Below, in pieces: positions 35,465-46,726 of a stretch of DNA of 64,000 bases. The stretch covers positions 78,047-142,046 of the forward strand of contig NZ_JAOWLC010000013.1 in assembly GCF_025751535.1 (NCBI RefSeq). The letters run 5' to 3'. The translations under genes and the position numbers were made by a program. This DNA comes from Lentibacter sp. XHP0401. Its GTDB lineage: Bacteria; Pseudomonadota; Alphaproteobacteria; Rhodobacterales; Rhodobacteraceae. The notes below the pieces were generated by a model, which saw only the letters and a list, made by a program, of their open reading frames with translations, was not told the origin of the DNA and made no database searches. The stretch's first letter is position 1. Each line of letters opens with the position of its first letter.

Positions 35465-37327
35465 ATGTATGCTCTAAAGCAACAACCGTTAGACACCACA
35501 AGCGACTTTGGACGTTACCTGGTGGATATGGGTCTGGTGAGCCCAAGCGCTCTGATACGCGCTAAGTCTGAATGTCGAGAATTAAACGCCTCGCTTCAAA
35601 GCTGTCTCGAAATGCAAGGGGCACTAAGTGCTGACGAACTATCAGAAGCCAGTGCAAGCTATCTAGACCTCCCCCTAGTTGAGCTTACGCTCAGCCCGCC
35701 AGATCCAAATCTGTCCGCGCTTTTCGACCCCGCCCTCTTAATACGATACGGAGTGATCCCGTGGCGCAAAACTAACAGAAAAACCACGTTACTATGCTCC
35801 AATAGTGAAAATTATCGCGATTTTCTTGCTCGATTAGATGGCGATCCTTCTGTCTTTGAATTTGCAATCGCAAAGCAAAGCCACATTATGAATTGGCTGA
35901 CAGGACACCATCGCGATGAGTTGACGAGGCGTGCATCAGCAAGAGTACCAGAAGACGAAAGCTGCAGAGGATGGGAGCGCCATACGAGCAGAAGGCGCTT
36001 GTTCGCAACCATAGTTGGCCTTCTGGTGGTAACTTTGCTGGTCGCCCTGCACCCGCAGGCCGTATTTGGCCTATTTGCCGCGTGGGCCGTATTCACTCTT
36101 GTCGTATCAGCCGTTATGCGACTGGCCTCCTACATTTCCGAAGTCTCGAAAGAACAGCAGGACTGTCCGCCGCCTTGCCCGCAAAATCGTTTGCCCCATA
36201 TTTCAGTCTTAGTTCCCTTATTCAAAGAACGCGAAATCGCCAATGTGCTTCTCGCTCGTTTGATGCGTCTTACTTATCCAAAAGCATTGCTTGATGTTGT
36301 GCTCGTGGTGGAAGAAAGTGACGAATTGACGAAATCGGTCTTGCAGGCATGCTCGCTCCCTCAGTGGATGAGAGTGGTCGAAGTGCCCGAAGGCACACCC
36401 AAAACCAAGCCGCGAGCAATGAACTACGCTCTCGATTTTTGCAAAGGCGATATCATCGGGATCTGGGATGCTGAAGACGCTCCGGCACATGACCAACTTC
36501 AAATTGTCGCAGATCATTTTCACTCTGCTGGCGAAGACCTAGTCTGTCTGCAAGGGATACTTGATTATTACAACAGTCGACAAAACTGGCTCGCACGGTG
36601 CTTCACGATCGAATATGCGGCGTGGTTCAGACTCATTTTGCCAGGCATGGCCCGCCTCGGCTTTGCTATTCCCTTGGGTGGCACAACTCTTTTTTTCCGC
36701 CGCAAACCCCTAGAAGAGATAGGCGGGTGGGACGCACACAATGTAACCGAGGACGCTGATCTGGGATTTCGGCTCGCACGCCATGGCTATAGAACCGATG
36801 TCATTCCAACGCGCACAGGCGAAGAAGCAAACTGTCGTCTTTGGCCATGGGTGAGGCAAAGGTCACGTTGGCTCAAGGGTTACATGGTAACTTACCTTGT
36901 TCACATGCGTAGCCCTCGCCGGCTTTTAAGAGAGGTTGGTCTCTGGCGTTTTATTGGGTTTCATGCACACTTCCTAACGGCTTTATCGCAATTCGTACTT
37001 GCTCCAGTCTTATGGAGTTTCTGGCTTGTTCTATTCGGCCTGCCGCATCCGCTAGAGGCATTTATCGAACGGGATCTCCTACTTATACTTGGCCTGTCTT
37101 TCCTCGGCATTGAGTTGATAAACGCCCTGATCAACGCAACTGCTGTTTCAAAACCCACTTTGCGACATCTCTTCGCTTGGGTGCCCACTATGCACTTTTA
37201 CTATCCGCTCGGCGCCATTGCCGCCTACAAGGCGCTCTTTGAACTGGTTGTCAAACCTTTCTACTGGGACAAAACCCAACACGGCATTTCTTTATACCAT
37301 CAAAAAAAGGTCAATAAAAACAGCTAG
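35465..37327 (+). CDS. Membrane glycosyltransferase family 2 with N-terminal MshEN-like domain
   Basis: 620 residues. Residues 1-150 (RYLVDMGLVSPSALIRAK, LSEASASYLDLPLVEL) resemble the GSPII_E/MshEN domain, which binds cyclic di-GMP in some proteins. Two membrane segments follow (about 185-225). The GT2 catalytic domain reads ISVLVPLFKEREI, GIWDAEDAP (DxD-like), TEDADLGFRLARHGY (ED) and RQRSRWLKGYM (QxxRW), as in processive cellulose-synthase-like enzymes. Three or four membrane segments end the protein. It is probably a processive exopolysaccharide synthase under cyclic di-GMP control; product unknown. Its stop overlaps the convergent GntR gene. Confidence 0.85.
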   Translation: MYALKQQPLDTTSDFGRYLVDMGLVSPSALIRAKSECRELNASLQSCLEMQGALSADELSEASASYLDLPLVELTLSPPDPNLSALFDPALLIRYGVIPWRKTNRKTTLLCSNSENYRDFLARLDGDPSVFEFAIAKQSHIMNWLTGHHRDELTRRASARVPEDESCRGWERHTSRRRLFATIVGLLVVTLLVALHPQAVFGLFAAWAVFTLVVSAVMRLASYISEVSKEQQDCPPPCPQNRLPHISVLVPLFKEREIANVLLARLMRLTYPKALLDVVLVVEESDELTKSVLQACSLPQWMRVVEVPEGTPKTKPRAMNYALDFCKGDIIGIWDAEDAPAHDQLQIVADHFHSAGEDLVCLQGILDYYNSRQNWLARCFTIEYAAWFRLILPGMARLGFAIPLGGTTLFFRRKPLEEIGGWDAHNVTEDADLGFRLARHGYRTDVIPTRTGEEANCRLWPWVRQRSRWLKGYMVTYLVHMRSPRRLLREVGLWRFIGFHAHFLTALSQFVLAPVLWSFWLVLFGLPHPLEAFIERDLLLILGLSFLGIELINALINATAVSKPTLRHLFAWVPTMHFYYPLGAIAAYKALFELVVKPFYWDKTQHGISLYHQKKVNKNS

Positions 37328-37971
37328 CTTCCGACTTTTTCAGCGTCAAGCTTGAGGCGGGTTACAAAAGCCTTAGAGATATGTGATTTAAGGGCCTCTC
37401 TGGCTTTCTGCTCATCTCGCTCCTCAATCGCCTTCACTATCATATCGTGCTCGTCCAGAGCTTTTAGGCTGCGCCCTTTTGCGGCGAGAGATGTGGTCGC
37501 CATCAGCGCCATTGATTGATGCACAAGGTTGAGTTGCTGCACCAGAAATCGATTATGAGACGCAAGATGAATCTGATGATGAAATCGGCGATTGGCTTGT
37601 GCCAGCGCATTTGGACTATCAACTAAAGCCCGGTCCTCTTCTATCATGTCACGCAACACCCGCATTTCCTCGTCTGTCGCATGTCTGGCCGCAAGCTGCG
37701 CAGCCAGACCCTCAAGCTCGGTTCTCACAGCGTAGAGCTCTGCCATTTGATTGTGATCAAGTGACGCAACAATCAGGCTTCGACCGTCACGTGTAAGCAG
37801 AGACTGCGTCTCAAGACGCTGCAACGCTTCTCGGATAGGCGTGCGTGACACGCCAAACCTTTCGGCAAGCTCGTTTTCGACCAATCGGTCACCAGGACGG
37901 TAAATACCTCGATCGATGGCTTCCAGAATAAGAGCGTAAGCATCTTTTTGAACAGGTTTCGCTTCTTTCAT
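37324..37971 (-). CDS. GntR-family regulator, FadR/FCD subgroup
   Basis: 215 residues from ATG at 37971, which AAGGAA precedes by 7 bases. Winged helix: YALILEAIDRGIYRPGDRLVENELAERF then VSRTPIREALQRLETQ. The C-terminal FCD helical effector domain reads VRTELEGLAAQLAARH and RRFHHQIHLASHN, with metal-binding His and Asp/Asn positions. Such regulators answer small carboxylic acids. No target gene is suggested by the surroundings, since it lies convergent with the glycosyltransferase and divergent from the nucleotidase. Confidence 0.9.
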   Translation of the reverse strand: MKEAKPVQKDAYALILEAIDRGIYRPGDRLVENELAERFGVSRTPIREALQRLETQSLLTRDGRSLIVASLDHNQMAELYAVRTELEGLAAQLAARHATDEEMRVLRDMIEEDRALVDSPNALAQANRRFHHQIHLASHNRFLVQQLNLVHQSMALMATTSLAAKGRSLKALDEHDMIVKAIEERDEQKAREALKSHISKAFVTRLKLDAEKVGS

Positions 37972-38069
37972 GTGTATTCCTTTTGGCATTCAGGCAGATT
38001 ACCGTGCCTTGAAAAAGGTGCAAGCCCGCAACGCTTGCCTCATGCCAAAACGCTGTATAACGTCATCGG

Positions 38070-38714
38070 ATGGCACGCCAGTTTTTCACTCATGTCGAGA
38101 CTTGGGTCTTTGATCTCGACAATACACTCTACCCACCAAGCATGGCCCTTTTCGACCAAATCGAAGAAAAAATGACAGCGCTGGTCATGCGTGAGCTAAA
38201 CTTGCCTAAATCTGAAGCCAATCACTTACGCCAAGAATATTGGGCAAAATATGGGACTACGCTTGCTGGACTTATGAAACATCATGCTATCGACCCCGAA
38301 CCATATCTCGTTGAGGTCCATGATATTTCATTTCATCCCCTCGAGGTAGACTTGTCCCTCAGGGCACATATCGATCAGTTACCAGGCCGCAAAATTGTCT
38401 ATACGAATGGCAGCAGCCCCTATGCTGAGCGCGTTTTAAAGGCTAGGGGCTTAGATGGGCTGTTTAGCGACATATTCGGTGTCGAGCATGCAAACTATGA
38501 ACCAAAGCCCCGCAAAACAGCCTTTGAGCAAGTTTTCACCAAGGCAAAACTGGACCCAACGCGCGCCGCGATGTTCGAAGATGACGCGCGCAATCTTGTT
38601 GTTCCCCATGCGCTTGGTATGCGCACTGTTCATGTCGCGCCGGAGCATCATCACGCCAACCATATTCACCATCACACAGATGAGCTTTCAACCTTTCTTG
38701 GCAAGTTATTCTAA
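38070..38714 (+). CDS. HAD-family pyrimidine 5'-nucleotidase
   Basis: 214 residues. The HAD motif I WVFDLDNTLYPP lies at 12-23, motif II IVYTNGSS near 110, and motif III/IV KPRKTAFEQV...AAMFEDDARNLVVP near 150-185. This combination (DLDNTLYP with a helical cap YWAKYGTTLAGLM) is characteristic of the SDT1/PHM8-like pyrimidine 5'-nucleotidase group, which dephosphorylates UMP and CMP. The C-terminus is rich in histidine (EHHHANHIHHHTDE). Start at ATG 38070; upstream sequence has no strong alternative. Confidence 0.9.
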   Translation: MARQFFTHVETWVFDLDNTLYPPSMALFDQIEEKMTALVMRELNLPKSEANHLRQEYWAKYGTTLAGLMKHHAIDPEPYLVEVHDISFHPLEVDLSLRAHIDQLPGRKIVYTNGSSPYAERVLKARGLDGLFSDIFGVEHANYEPKPRKTAFEQVFTKAKLDPTRAAMFEDDARNLVVPHALGMRTVHVAPEHHHANHIHHHTDELSTFLGKLF

Positions 38715-38824
38715 CGCACAGCCACAATTATTCCTGCCCTAACTTGTGCTGTTTTCACGCAGCCCTCCTCCTTGGAAAGCTCTCGGGGAAACGCTATTCT
38801 TATCTAGGAACAAGGAATTTAAAT

Positions 38825-40027
38825 ATGCAGCGCATTCAAACAGATATCTTCATAGCGGGCGGCGGTATCGCTGGAATGATTGCAGCATTAAGTTTTGCAT
38901 CCCTTGGGAAAAAAGTGTTTTGCGTAGACCCTGCGGCCCCCATTACAGAAAGAGGCGCACCGAATGCCGACATGCGCTCGACAGCCTTCTTGCAACCGTC
39001 CAAAGAGTTGTTAGGCGAAATTGGGCTCTGGGAAAGGCTCACCCCCTTCGCAGCACCGTTACAAGTAATGAGAATCGTTGACGCAGGGGGAGAAAAACCA
39101 GAACCTCGCATCGAATCCGAGTTTGATGCCAGCGAGATTTCCGAAGAACCGTTTGGCTGGAACTACCCGAACTGGCTTTTGAGGCGCGAATGCCTCGCGA
39201 TGATGGACGAAAGTGAGAATATCACCTTCAAAGCAGGCGTTGCGGCCGAAAAAATTCTGACACGCTCCGAGTTTGCCCAGATCTCACTCAGCAATGGCGA
39301 AGTCATTCAAGCTAAACTGTTGGTCGCAGCAGACGGCCGAAACTCCCAAATACGCAAGGCTGTCGGAATAGACGTAAAGACTATTCGCTACGGACAGAAG
39401 GCTCTCGCTTTTACAGTTACACATCCGATCCCCCACAAGAACGTCTCAACCGAAATACACCGTTCTGGCGGCCCGTTTACTCTTGTTCCACTTCCTGATC
39501 ACGATGGCCGGCCTGCATCTGCTATTGTCTGGATGGAGCGTGCTCCAGAAACCCTCCGACTACAGCAGTTATCCGTCAACGAATTTGAAAGCGCCATGAA
39601 TGAGCGCTCCTGTGCAATCCTCGGGCCGCTCAGCCTTAACAGCCCGAGAACAATCTGGCCTATAATTTCACAATATGCCAAGAGCATGTATTCAGAGCGC
39701 ACGGCTCTCATAGCAGAAGCAGCACACGTTGTTCCGCCTATCGGCGCACAAGGGCTCAACATGTCGCTCGGAGACATAAGAGAACTCTATAAACTAACGA
39801 AAGCATCACCAGAGACGCTTGGCTCCCCTCAAATGCTGACAAAGTATCACAAAGCACGCCATCCTGAAATTCGGGTCAGGATCATAGGCATTGACACACT
39901 CAACCGCGCATCAATGGTTTCGGCTCGCCCGTTGCGCGACATGCGCGCTATCGGGCTCAATGTGATCTATGGCTTCGCACCTGTTCGAAAGGCCCTGATG
40001 AAAGCAGGATTAGGGGTTAAACTCTAA
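38825..40027 (+). CDS. UbiH/Coq6-family FAD-dependent monooxygenase
   Basis: 400 residues from ATG at 38825, with AAGGAA ahead of it. N-terminal dinucleotide-binding motif IFIAGGGIAGMIAALSF at 8-24, the second FAD motif LLVAADGRNSQIRKAVG near 168-184, and LIAEAAHVVPPIGAQGLNMSL near 297-317, where most members have GDAAH. The family hydroxylates the ring of ubiquinone precursors on the membrane. UbiH, UbiI, UbiF and UbiL cannot be told apart here. The change of GDAAH to EAAH is a mild deviation. Its stop overlaps that of the convergent aminotransferase gene. Confidence 0.87.
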   Translation: MQRIQTDIFIAGGGIAGMIAALSFASLGKKVFCVDPAAPITERGAPNADMRSTAFLQPSKELLGEIGLWERLTPFAAPLQVMRIVDAGGEKPEPRIESEFDASEISEEPFGWNYPNWLLRRECLAMMDESENITFKAGVAAEKILTRSEFAQISLSNGEVIQAKLLVAADGRNSQIRKAVGIDVKTIRYGQKALAFTVTHPIPHKNVSTEIHRSGGPFTLVPLPDHDGRPASAIVWMERAPETLRLQQLSVNEFESAMNERSCAILGPLSLNSPRTIWPIISQYAKSMYSERTALIAEAAHVVPPIGAQGLNMSLGDIRELYKLTKASPETLGSPQMLTKYHKARHPEIRVRIIGIDTLNRASMVSARPLRDMRAIGLNVIYGFAPVRKALMKAGLGVKL

Positions 40028-41148
40028 AGCACCTTATCCATAACAGCCCTAAGTTTCGCCATTGTTCCTGTAACGTCATAAAGCTTATCGAGCCCGAATA
40101 GCCCGAGCCGGAATGTCATAAATCCTTCCGGCTCATCGCAAGCAAGTGGAACACCTGCCGCAATCTGCATTCCTTCGGCGACAAACTTCTTACCATTTTG
40201 AATTTCAGGATCATTTGTATAGCTTACAACAACTCCAGGTGCTCCAAACCCCTCAGCCGCAACAGAAACAATACCTTTTTCCGAAAGCATATCGCGAACA
40301 CCATTGCCCAATGCCCACTGGGCCGCTCGCAACTTCTCAAAGCCATAATCACGTGTTTCGAGCATCGTATCACGAAACGCGCGCAAGGCGTCTGTTGGCA
40401 TTGTCGCGTGATAGGCGTGCCCGCCACTTTCGTATGCCTTCATAATGTCCCGCCACTTCTTCAGGTCCAAAGCGAAACTGTCCGAAGTCGTTTTCTCCAA
40501 ACGTGCGACAGCACGCTCCGACAACATCACCAATCCAGCAGACGGCGAGGCAGACCAGCCTTTTTGCGGAGCCGATATTAGAACGTCCACTCCAGTTTCC
40601 TTCATATTCACCCATGCACAGCCTGACGCGATACAATCAAGAACCATCAAAGCGCCAACTTCGTGAGCCGCATCAGCAAGCGCAGTTATATAGTCGTCTG
40701 GTAGTATGAGGCCAGCCGACGTTTCCACATGAGGCGCGAATACAACATCCGGTTTGCTCTCGCGAATGGCAGCTGTAACATCGGCTATAGGCGCTGGCGC
40801 AAAAGGAGTCTGCACACCATTCCCCGTCTGGCGCGCCTTGAAAACACTCACATCTTCCGCAAAGTTCCCCGCATCAAAAATTTGGCTCCAGCGGAAAGAG
40901 AACCAGCCATTACGCACAACCAACGCATGTGCACCGGCTCCAAACTGACGTGCAACCGCTTCCATAGCATAGCTTCCACCACCTGGTACGAGCGCGACCG
41001 CATCGGCATTGTAAACCTCTTTGAGCATTGAGGAGATGTCGTTCATAACTTTTTGAAAGCTCGCGCTCATGTGATTGAGGGAACGGTCAGTAAACACGAC
41101 TGAAAATTCATCCAGTCCTTGCGGATCTACAGTTTTCAAAAGCGCCAT
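40024..41148 (-). CDS. Class V aminotransferase (alanine-glyoxylate type)
   Basis: 374 residues, PLP-dependent fold type I, class V. Landmarks are VPGGGSYAMEAVARQF near 55 (phosphate region), APHVETSAG near 140, LVLDCIAS-type strand near 171 with the cofactor Asp, and SAPQKGWSASPSAG near 191, where the lysine binds PLP. The best guess is a serine/alanine-glyoxylate or aspartate aminotransferase-like enzyme; the substrate is not fixed by sequence. It lies 75 bp downstream of two Lrp-type genes on the same strand and may be under their control. Confidence 0.85.
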   Translation of the reverse strand: MALLKTVDPQGLDEFSVVFTDRSLNHMSASFQKVMNDISSMLKEVYNADAVALVPGGGSYAMEAVARQFGAGAHALVVRNGWFSFRWSQIFDAGNFAEDVSVFKARQTGNGVQTPFAPAPIADVTAAIRESKPDVVFAPHVETSAGLILPDDYITALADAAHEVGALMVLDCIASGCAWVNMKETGVDVLISAPQKGWSASPSAGLVMLSERAVARLEKTTSDSFALDLKKWRDIMKAYESGGHAYHATMPTDALRAFRDTMLETRDYGFEKLRAAQWALGNGVRDMLSEKGIVSVAAEGFGAPGVVVSYTNDPEIQNGKKFVAEGMQIAAGVPLACDEPEGFMTFRLGLFGLDKLYDVTGTMAKLRAVMDKVL

Positions 41149-41223
41149 AAGGGTCTCCAGTATGTCTCATTTCTGACCTTGGGTATCAGCAACTCGGCGT
41201 GCCGCCTAGCTTGAAATATCCAA

Positions 41224-41679
41224 CTATATCGGACCGCGCCGTCGCTCCTCGCTGAGCAGCACGTTCGCCTCAACTTGCCCTGCCCCGGGAAGCGTCATAA
41301 TCCGGCGGCGAAGGATGCGCTCAAAATCGGGAATGTCGCGCGCGACAACTTTAAGGCGGTAATCATACAGCCCAAGAATATGCTCAACACTCAACACTTC
41401 AGGGATGGCTGAAACCGCCCTTTCAAAGTCTTCGAGACTAACACGTCCTTTTGTTGCGAGCTTGATCCCCAAGAAAACGGTCACTCCCAGCCCCAGCTTT
41501 TCTCGATTCAGTAAAAGCCTGCGGCCCTTGATCACTCCAGCATCCTTGAGCCTCTTTATGCGCCGCCAGGTTGCAGGCTGGGAAAGTCCAAGTTTTTCTC
41601 CAAGAGCCTTGCTGCTCATCCGCGCATCGCTCATCAAAGCGCGCAGTATATTGTGATCAACTTCATCGAGATCCATCAT
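41224..41679 (-). CDS. Lrp/AsnC-family transcription regulator
   Basis: 151 residues. N-terminal helix-turn-helix (DEVDHNILRALMSDARMSSKALGEKLGLSQPATWRRI) and C-terminal AsnC/RAM ligand-binding domain (VTVFLGIKLA, IPEVLSVEHILGLYDYRLKVVARD). Such proteins form octamers and respond to amino acids. It overlaps the next upstream Lrp gene by four bases (ATGA), and the two differ in sequence, so they are probably a functional pair of paralogues rather than a recent duplication. Confidence 0.93.
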   Translation of the reverse strand: MMDLDEVDHNILRALMSDARMSSKALGEKLGLSQPATWRRIKRLKDAGVIKGRRLLLNREKLGLGVTVFLGIKLATKGRVSLEDFERAVSAIPEVLSVEHILGLYDYRLKVVARDIPDFERILRRRIMTLPGAGQVEANVLLSEERRRGPI

Positions 41680-42131
41680 ATCGGCAAAATCTCGTCTGAT
41701 TTGATCCGTGCCACATGCATCAACGCCTCGATATCAGAGATATGCGGCAAAGAGAGGATACGCGTTCGGTAAACATCTTGATAATGTGCCATGTCCCTCG
41801 CGATCACTGACAACCGCACGTCGATACGCCCTAAAAAAGTCTGAATTTCCAAAACCTCAGGAACATCCCGTGCTTTGTTTATGAACTCATCAAAAGCCGT
41901 TGTTTGGGTTTTGTCCAACGTTACACGTAAACTCACCTCAACGGCAAAACCAAGCACTTGCCAATCTACAATAGCTTCCTGCCCCAGTATAACACCACTG
42001 CTTTCCAATTTTTCCAACCGCCGCCAGCAACTTGCTGTAGTCAGCGCACAACGCTCTGCCAATTCCGCCACTGATGCTTCAGGGCTGGCCTGAAACTGCC
42101 GCAGTATGCGTCGATCTACATCATCAAGCAT
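41676..42131 (-). CDS. Lrp/AsnC-family transcription regulator, divergent from ilvC
   Basis: 151 residues with the same two-domain plan: DVDRRILRQFQASPEASVAELAERCALTTASCWRRL, then a RAM domain (EVSLRVTLDKTQTTAF, VPEVLEIQTFLGRIDVRLSVIARD). It is transcribed away from ilvC with 130 bp between the starts, an arrangement suggesting control of branched-chain amino acid synthesis from the shared intergenic region. No consensus operator was recognised. Confidence 0.93.
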   Translation of the reverse strand: MLDDVDRRILRQFQASPEASVAELAERCALTTASCWRRLEKLESSGVILGQEAIVDWQVLGFAVEVSLRVTLDKTQTTAFDEFINKARDVPEVLEIQTFLGRIDVRLSVIARDMAHYQDVYRTRILSLPHISDIEALMHVARIKSDEILPI

Positions 42132-42225
42132 GAATTCACCGCAAATTTAACTTTTGGGAATAAATATCTCCATTTGAGCCCCATTGAAAGCAATTATGAA
42201 AAGCAAATCTAGCTATTCCGGTTAA

Positions 42226-43284
<1,059 letters not shown>

Positions 43285-43306
43285 TTTACTCAGCTTATAC
43301 TAGGAA

Positions 43307-43334
43307 GAGGGCGCTCAACGGAGCGCCCTCTTTT
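43307..43334 (+). terminator. Rho-independent terminator after ilvC
   Basis: GAGGGCGCTC-AACG-GAGCGCCCTC is a perfect 10-bp stem with a four-base loop, followed by TTTT, 22 bp after the ilvC stop codon. Confidence 0.93.
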
Positions 43335-43419
43335 ATGTCTATGTCGCCGCCAATCGAAGCTCTGCAATTTGACCTCCGTAGATGGCACCGATCTTGTCGA
43401 ACTCTAGAATGGAGACCCC

Positions 43420-44334
43420 ATGTCAGATAGCCCGATTATAACACCTGGCAGCTGGGCGATGATCGCTATTCTGGGGATGGTCTGGGGCGGCACATTTCTA
43501 GTGATCGAACTTGCACTCGAGAGCATGCCCCCTTTCTGGATTGCGGCAGCACGTATCAGCTTCGCGACCGTTCTCACACTGCTCATTTGGCGGGCGATGG
43601 GTGGCAAACTTTGGCGCACAGATGAGCACGCATGGATATCACTGATCATCGTAGGGGGGCTTTCTTCGGCAGTTCCATTCATGTTGCTCAGTTGGGGACA
43701 GCAATTTGTAACATCTGGGTTTGCAGGTGTTTCGATGGCTGCTGTAGCTCTCTTGGTATTACCGTTAGCTCATTTCTTCGTGCCAGGGGACAGAATGACA
43801 ACCCGCCGCTTACTGGGGTTTCTCATCGGTTTTGTCGGCGTCCTGATCCTCATTGGCGGACAGGCCTTTACCTCAACAGGAGACCTGCTCGAAACACCGG
43901 GTCGTATCGCCTGCCTCTGCGCCGCAAGTTGCTACGCAATCAGCTCAGTTGTCATGCGCCGCTTACCACCGATTGATCCGATAGGGCTTGCCGCAGTTCC
44001 GCTCATCATTGGCTCTGCATTTGTCATACCTACGGCCTATCTCAGCGAAGGCCCGCCACCGTGGCCTGATGCACGCACTCTCGGGATATTGGTCTTTCTC
44101 GGGCTTGTCCCGACAGCCGGGGCAAACTTCTTGCGTGTGTGGGTGATCCGCACTGCGGGACCGGTCTTCATGAGCCTCACAAACTATCAAGTGCCAATCT
44201 GGTCAGTGGTACTTGGCGGGCTGTTTCTCTCGGAACCGCTCCCCAGTAGCCTAATACTTGCGCTGGTGCTCATCCTAGCAGGTGTCGGCTTAAGCCAGTA
44301 TGGCGCGCTCAGCCGACTTTTCAGCCGAGCTTAA
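43420..44334 (+). CDS. EamA/DMT-superfamily inner-membrane transporter
   Basis: 304 residues with about ten membrane helices in two EamA repeats. The first repeat contains [28 protein letters not shown] and the second [20 protein letters not shown]. Members export amino acids, nucleobases and other small metabolites; the substrate is not predictable. GGAGA precedes the ATG. The last 4 bp overlap the convergent glmM gene. Confidence 0.88.
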   Translation: MSDSPIITPGSWAMIAILGMVWGGTFLVIELALESMPPFWIAAARISFATVLTLLIWRAMGGKLWRTDEHAWISLIIVGGLSSAVPFMLLSWGQQFVTSGFAGVSMAAVALLVLPLAHFFVPGDRMTTRRLLGFLIGFVGVLILIGGQAFTSTGDLLETPGRIACLCAASCYAISSVVMRRLPPIDPIGLAAVPLIIGSAFVIPTAYLSEGPPPWPDARTLGILVFLGLVPTAGANFLRVWVIRTAGPVFMSLTNYQVPIWSVVLGGLFLSEPLPSSLILALVLILAGVGLSQYGALSRLFSRA

Positions 44335-45674
44335 AGCACTGCTTCGACAGCCGCGATAACAGCATCAACAGATTGGTTCAAAAGGCCTTCATCTTCACAC
44401 TCGGCCATCACCCGAACAAGTGGCTCAGTGCCGGATTTACGGATCAGGAGCCTGCCACGCCCTTTCAGATCTGCCTCCACCCGTGCAATTTCGGCCTGTA
44501 CTGATGCGCTATCGAGAGGCGTTTGACCTGCCTCAAAACGTACATTCTTGAGCAGTTGAGGAACTGGTTCGAATGAACTTGCAAGCTCGGAAGCGCGCTT
44601 GCCCGAACGAACAAGCTCGGCAAGGAACTGGAGAGCAGCCATAAGACCATCGCCCGTTGTCGCATAATCGGTCATCACAATATGCCCGGACTGTTCGCCC
44701 CCAAGGTTAAAGCCACCGCTCCGCATTCTCTCAACAACGTATCTATCACCTACCCCCGTCCGTTGAAGGCCTATCCCTTGCCCTTCCAGATACCTCTCAA
44801 GTCCGAGGTTCGACATGACAGTCGCAACCAGAGCATTGCCCGCAAGCCGCCCCTCAACGGCCCAGCGAGAGGCAAACAACCCCATAATCTGATCGCCATC
44901 AGCGACAGCACCCGTTTCATCAATCAAGACAACACGGTCTGCATCGCCATCAAGACAAATCCCGAGGTCAGCGCCATGGGCAACCACTGTTTCTGCCGCA
45001 ATGCGCGGTTTTGTTGAGCCACAGTCATGGTTGATGTTGAACCCGTTAGGCGACACGCCAATCCCGATCACTTCCGCACCGAGTTCCCAAAGAACTTCGG
45101 GCGCGGCCTTATAAGCAGCCCCGTTTGCGCAATCGACAACAATTTTGATGCCATCCAGGCGCATGCCGTTTGGAAAGGTCGATTTAACCCGCTCAATATA
45201 GCGAAAACGGCCATCATCAATCCGTTTTGCACGGCCAATATTACGAGACTGCGCAGGTTCCACACCTGACTTGACCAGACTTTCGATTTCCATCTCGGCT
45301 TCATCGGAAAGCTTAAATCCATCAGGTCCGAAAAACTTGATCCCGTTATCAACCGCTGGGTTATGACTGGCCGAAATCATTACTCCCAAGTCAGCACGCA
45401 TTGATGTCGTCAGCAATCCGACCGCAGGTGTAGGAATAGGCCCAAGCAAAAGTACATTCATGCCTGTACTTGTCAGACCCGCCGTAAGCGCACTTTCAAA
45501 CATATAGCCTGAAAGTCTCGTATCTTTACCAATGACAACGCGATGGGCAACCGACTTGTCTTTCCGAAAAAACCGCCCGACAGCTGCGCCTATCTTCAGC
45601 GCCATTTCGGCTGTCATCGGATATGTGTTTGCGGTCCCCCGCACGCCATCGGTACCAAAAAGCTCTCGGGTCAT
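44331..45674 (-). CDS. glmM: Phosphoglucosamine mutase
   Basis: 447 residues from ATG at 45674, preceded by GAGGAGA; the longer frame to 45704 is not needed. It starts [21 protein letters not shown], has the phospho-serine loop [15 protein letters not shown] near 98-112, the metal-binding [11 protein letters not shown] near 241 and the sugar-phosphate loop [12 protein letters not shown] near 405. It interconverts glucosamine 6- and 1-phosphate for UDP-GlcNAc, hence peptidoglycan and LPS. It shares one base with the folP stop (TGATG), a folP-glmM pairing known from many proteobacteria. Confidence 0.96.
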   Translation of the reverse strand: MTRELFGTDGVRGTANTYPMTAEMALKIGAAVGRFFRKDKSVAHRVVIGKDTRLSGYMFESALTAGLTSTGMNVLLLGPIPTPAVGLLTTSMRADLGVMISASHNPAVDNGIKFFGPDGFKLSDEAEMEIESLVKSGVEPAQSRNIGRAKRIDDGRFRYIERVKSTFPNGMRLDGIKIVVDCANGAAYKAAPEVLWELGAEVIGIGVSPNGFNINHDCGSTKPRIAAETVVAHGADLGICLDGDADRVVLIDETGAVADGDQIMGLFASRWAVEGRLAGNALVATVMSNLGLERYLEGQGIGLQRTGVGDRYVVERMRSGGFNLGGEQSGHIVMTDYATTGDGLMAALQFLAELVRSGKRASELASSFEPVPQLLKNVRFEAGQTPLDSASVQAEIARVEADLKGRGRLLIRKSGTEPLVRVMAECEDEGLLNQSVDAVIAAVEAVL

Positions 45675-46687
45675 CAGTATTCTCCTCGCGTCGCAGACAA
45701 CCACAATCGCAGTGCTTGCTTTGTTTCACCCACATCGTGGACGCGCAACAGTTGCACACCCTGCGCGATCCCTACAAGTCCGGTTGCTACGGACCCGTGT
45801 GCGCTTTCTTGTGCGCTATCTACCAAGCCAATCTTTCGTATAAACCCTTTTCGAGATACCCCCAGCAGAATGGCGCAACCGAGGCTGTGGAACAGGCTAA
45901 GGCTGCTCAAAAGCTTAAGATTATGCTCGATTGTCTTGCCAAAACCTATGCCCGGGTCAACAACTATGCGCTCTGAAGGTATCCCCGCACTCTTGAGTTT
46001 ATCTATTCTCTCAGCCAGATAGTCATACACATCAAGTACCACATCCTCATATTGCGGATCTAACTGCATTTTTTGGGGAGTTCCCTGCGCGTGCATTACA
46101 AAGACCGGTGCTTCACGCTCGGCACAAAGCGGAGTAAGGGCCGCATCAAAAGTGAGGCCGGAAACATCGTTGATAAAATCAGCCCCGGCATCAAGAGCGG
46201 CAGCTGCCACCACGGCTTTTCGAGTATCAATCGAGATCGGTATTTGAACCGCACTTCGCAGAGCAGTGATAACGGGTGCAGTGCGAGCAATTTCTGCTTC
46301 ATGTGGCACTTCTAGCGCACCTGGACGGGTGCTCTCACCACCGACATCAATGATATCAGCGCCTCGCTCAGCCATGCTCTTTGCATGCTTGAGGGCCATC
46401 GCCGCACCATTGAAGCGCCCTCCGTCACTGAAGCTATCAGGCGTCACATTTAAAATACCCATTAGCCGAGGCTCATCAAAGGTAAGCTCCCCTAAGGGAG
46501 CGCGAGAAGCTGTAAGCTTCCGCAAGGCATCAGGTGGAAGACGCCCAGCAGGCACATAAGAAGATGGCGCGCCGCGCTGGATCACTTCGACATGGGTAAA
46601 CCAGCACCACCCGCCAGCAAGCGTTAGAGCTTCACTGGGACGTCTCGGACCAGTCTGAACGAAAGGGCGGTAGTAATAAACAGTCAT
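45674..46687 (-). CDS. folP: Dihydropteroate synthase
   Basis: 337 residues. After an N-terminal extension of about 75 residues the catalytic TIM barrel begins with [18 protein letters not shown], followed by [16 protein letters not shown] (pterin-binding), [20 protein letters not shown], and [14 protein letters not shown]. It joins dihydropterin pyrophosphate with p-aminobenzoate in folate synthesis and is the sulfonamide target. The N-terminal extension ([23 protein letters not shown]) is common in Rhodobacterales but of unknown role. It lies between folB and glmM in one minus-strand operon. Confidence 0.95.
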   Translation of the reverse strand: MTVYYYRPFVQTGPRRPSEALTLAGGWCWFTHVEVIQRGAPSSYVPAGRLPPDALRKLTASRAPLGELTFDEPRLMGILNVTPDSFSDGGRFNGAAMALKHAKSMAERGADIIDVGGESTRPGALEVPHEAEIARTAPVITALRSAVQIPISIDTRKAVVAAAALDAGADFINDVSGLTFDAALTPLCAEREAPVFVMHAQGTPQKMQLDPQYEDVVLDVYDYLAERIDKLKSAGIPSERIVVDPGIGFGKTIEHNLKLLSSLSLFHSLGCAILLGVSRKGFIRKIGLVDSAQESAHGSVATGLVGIAQGVQLLRVHDVGETKQALRLWLSATRGEY

Positions 46688-46726
46688 CGTGTCAGCCTTA
46701 CATCAAAGTACACAATCCGATAAATA

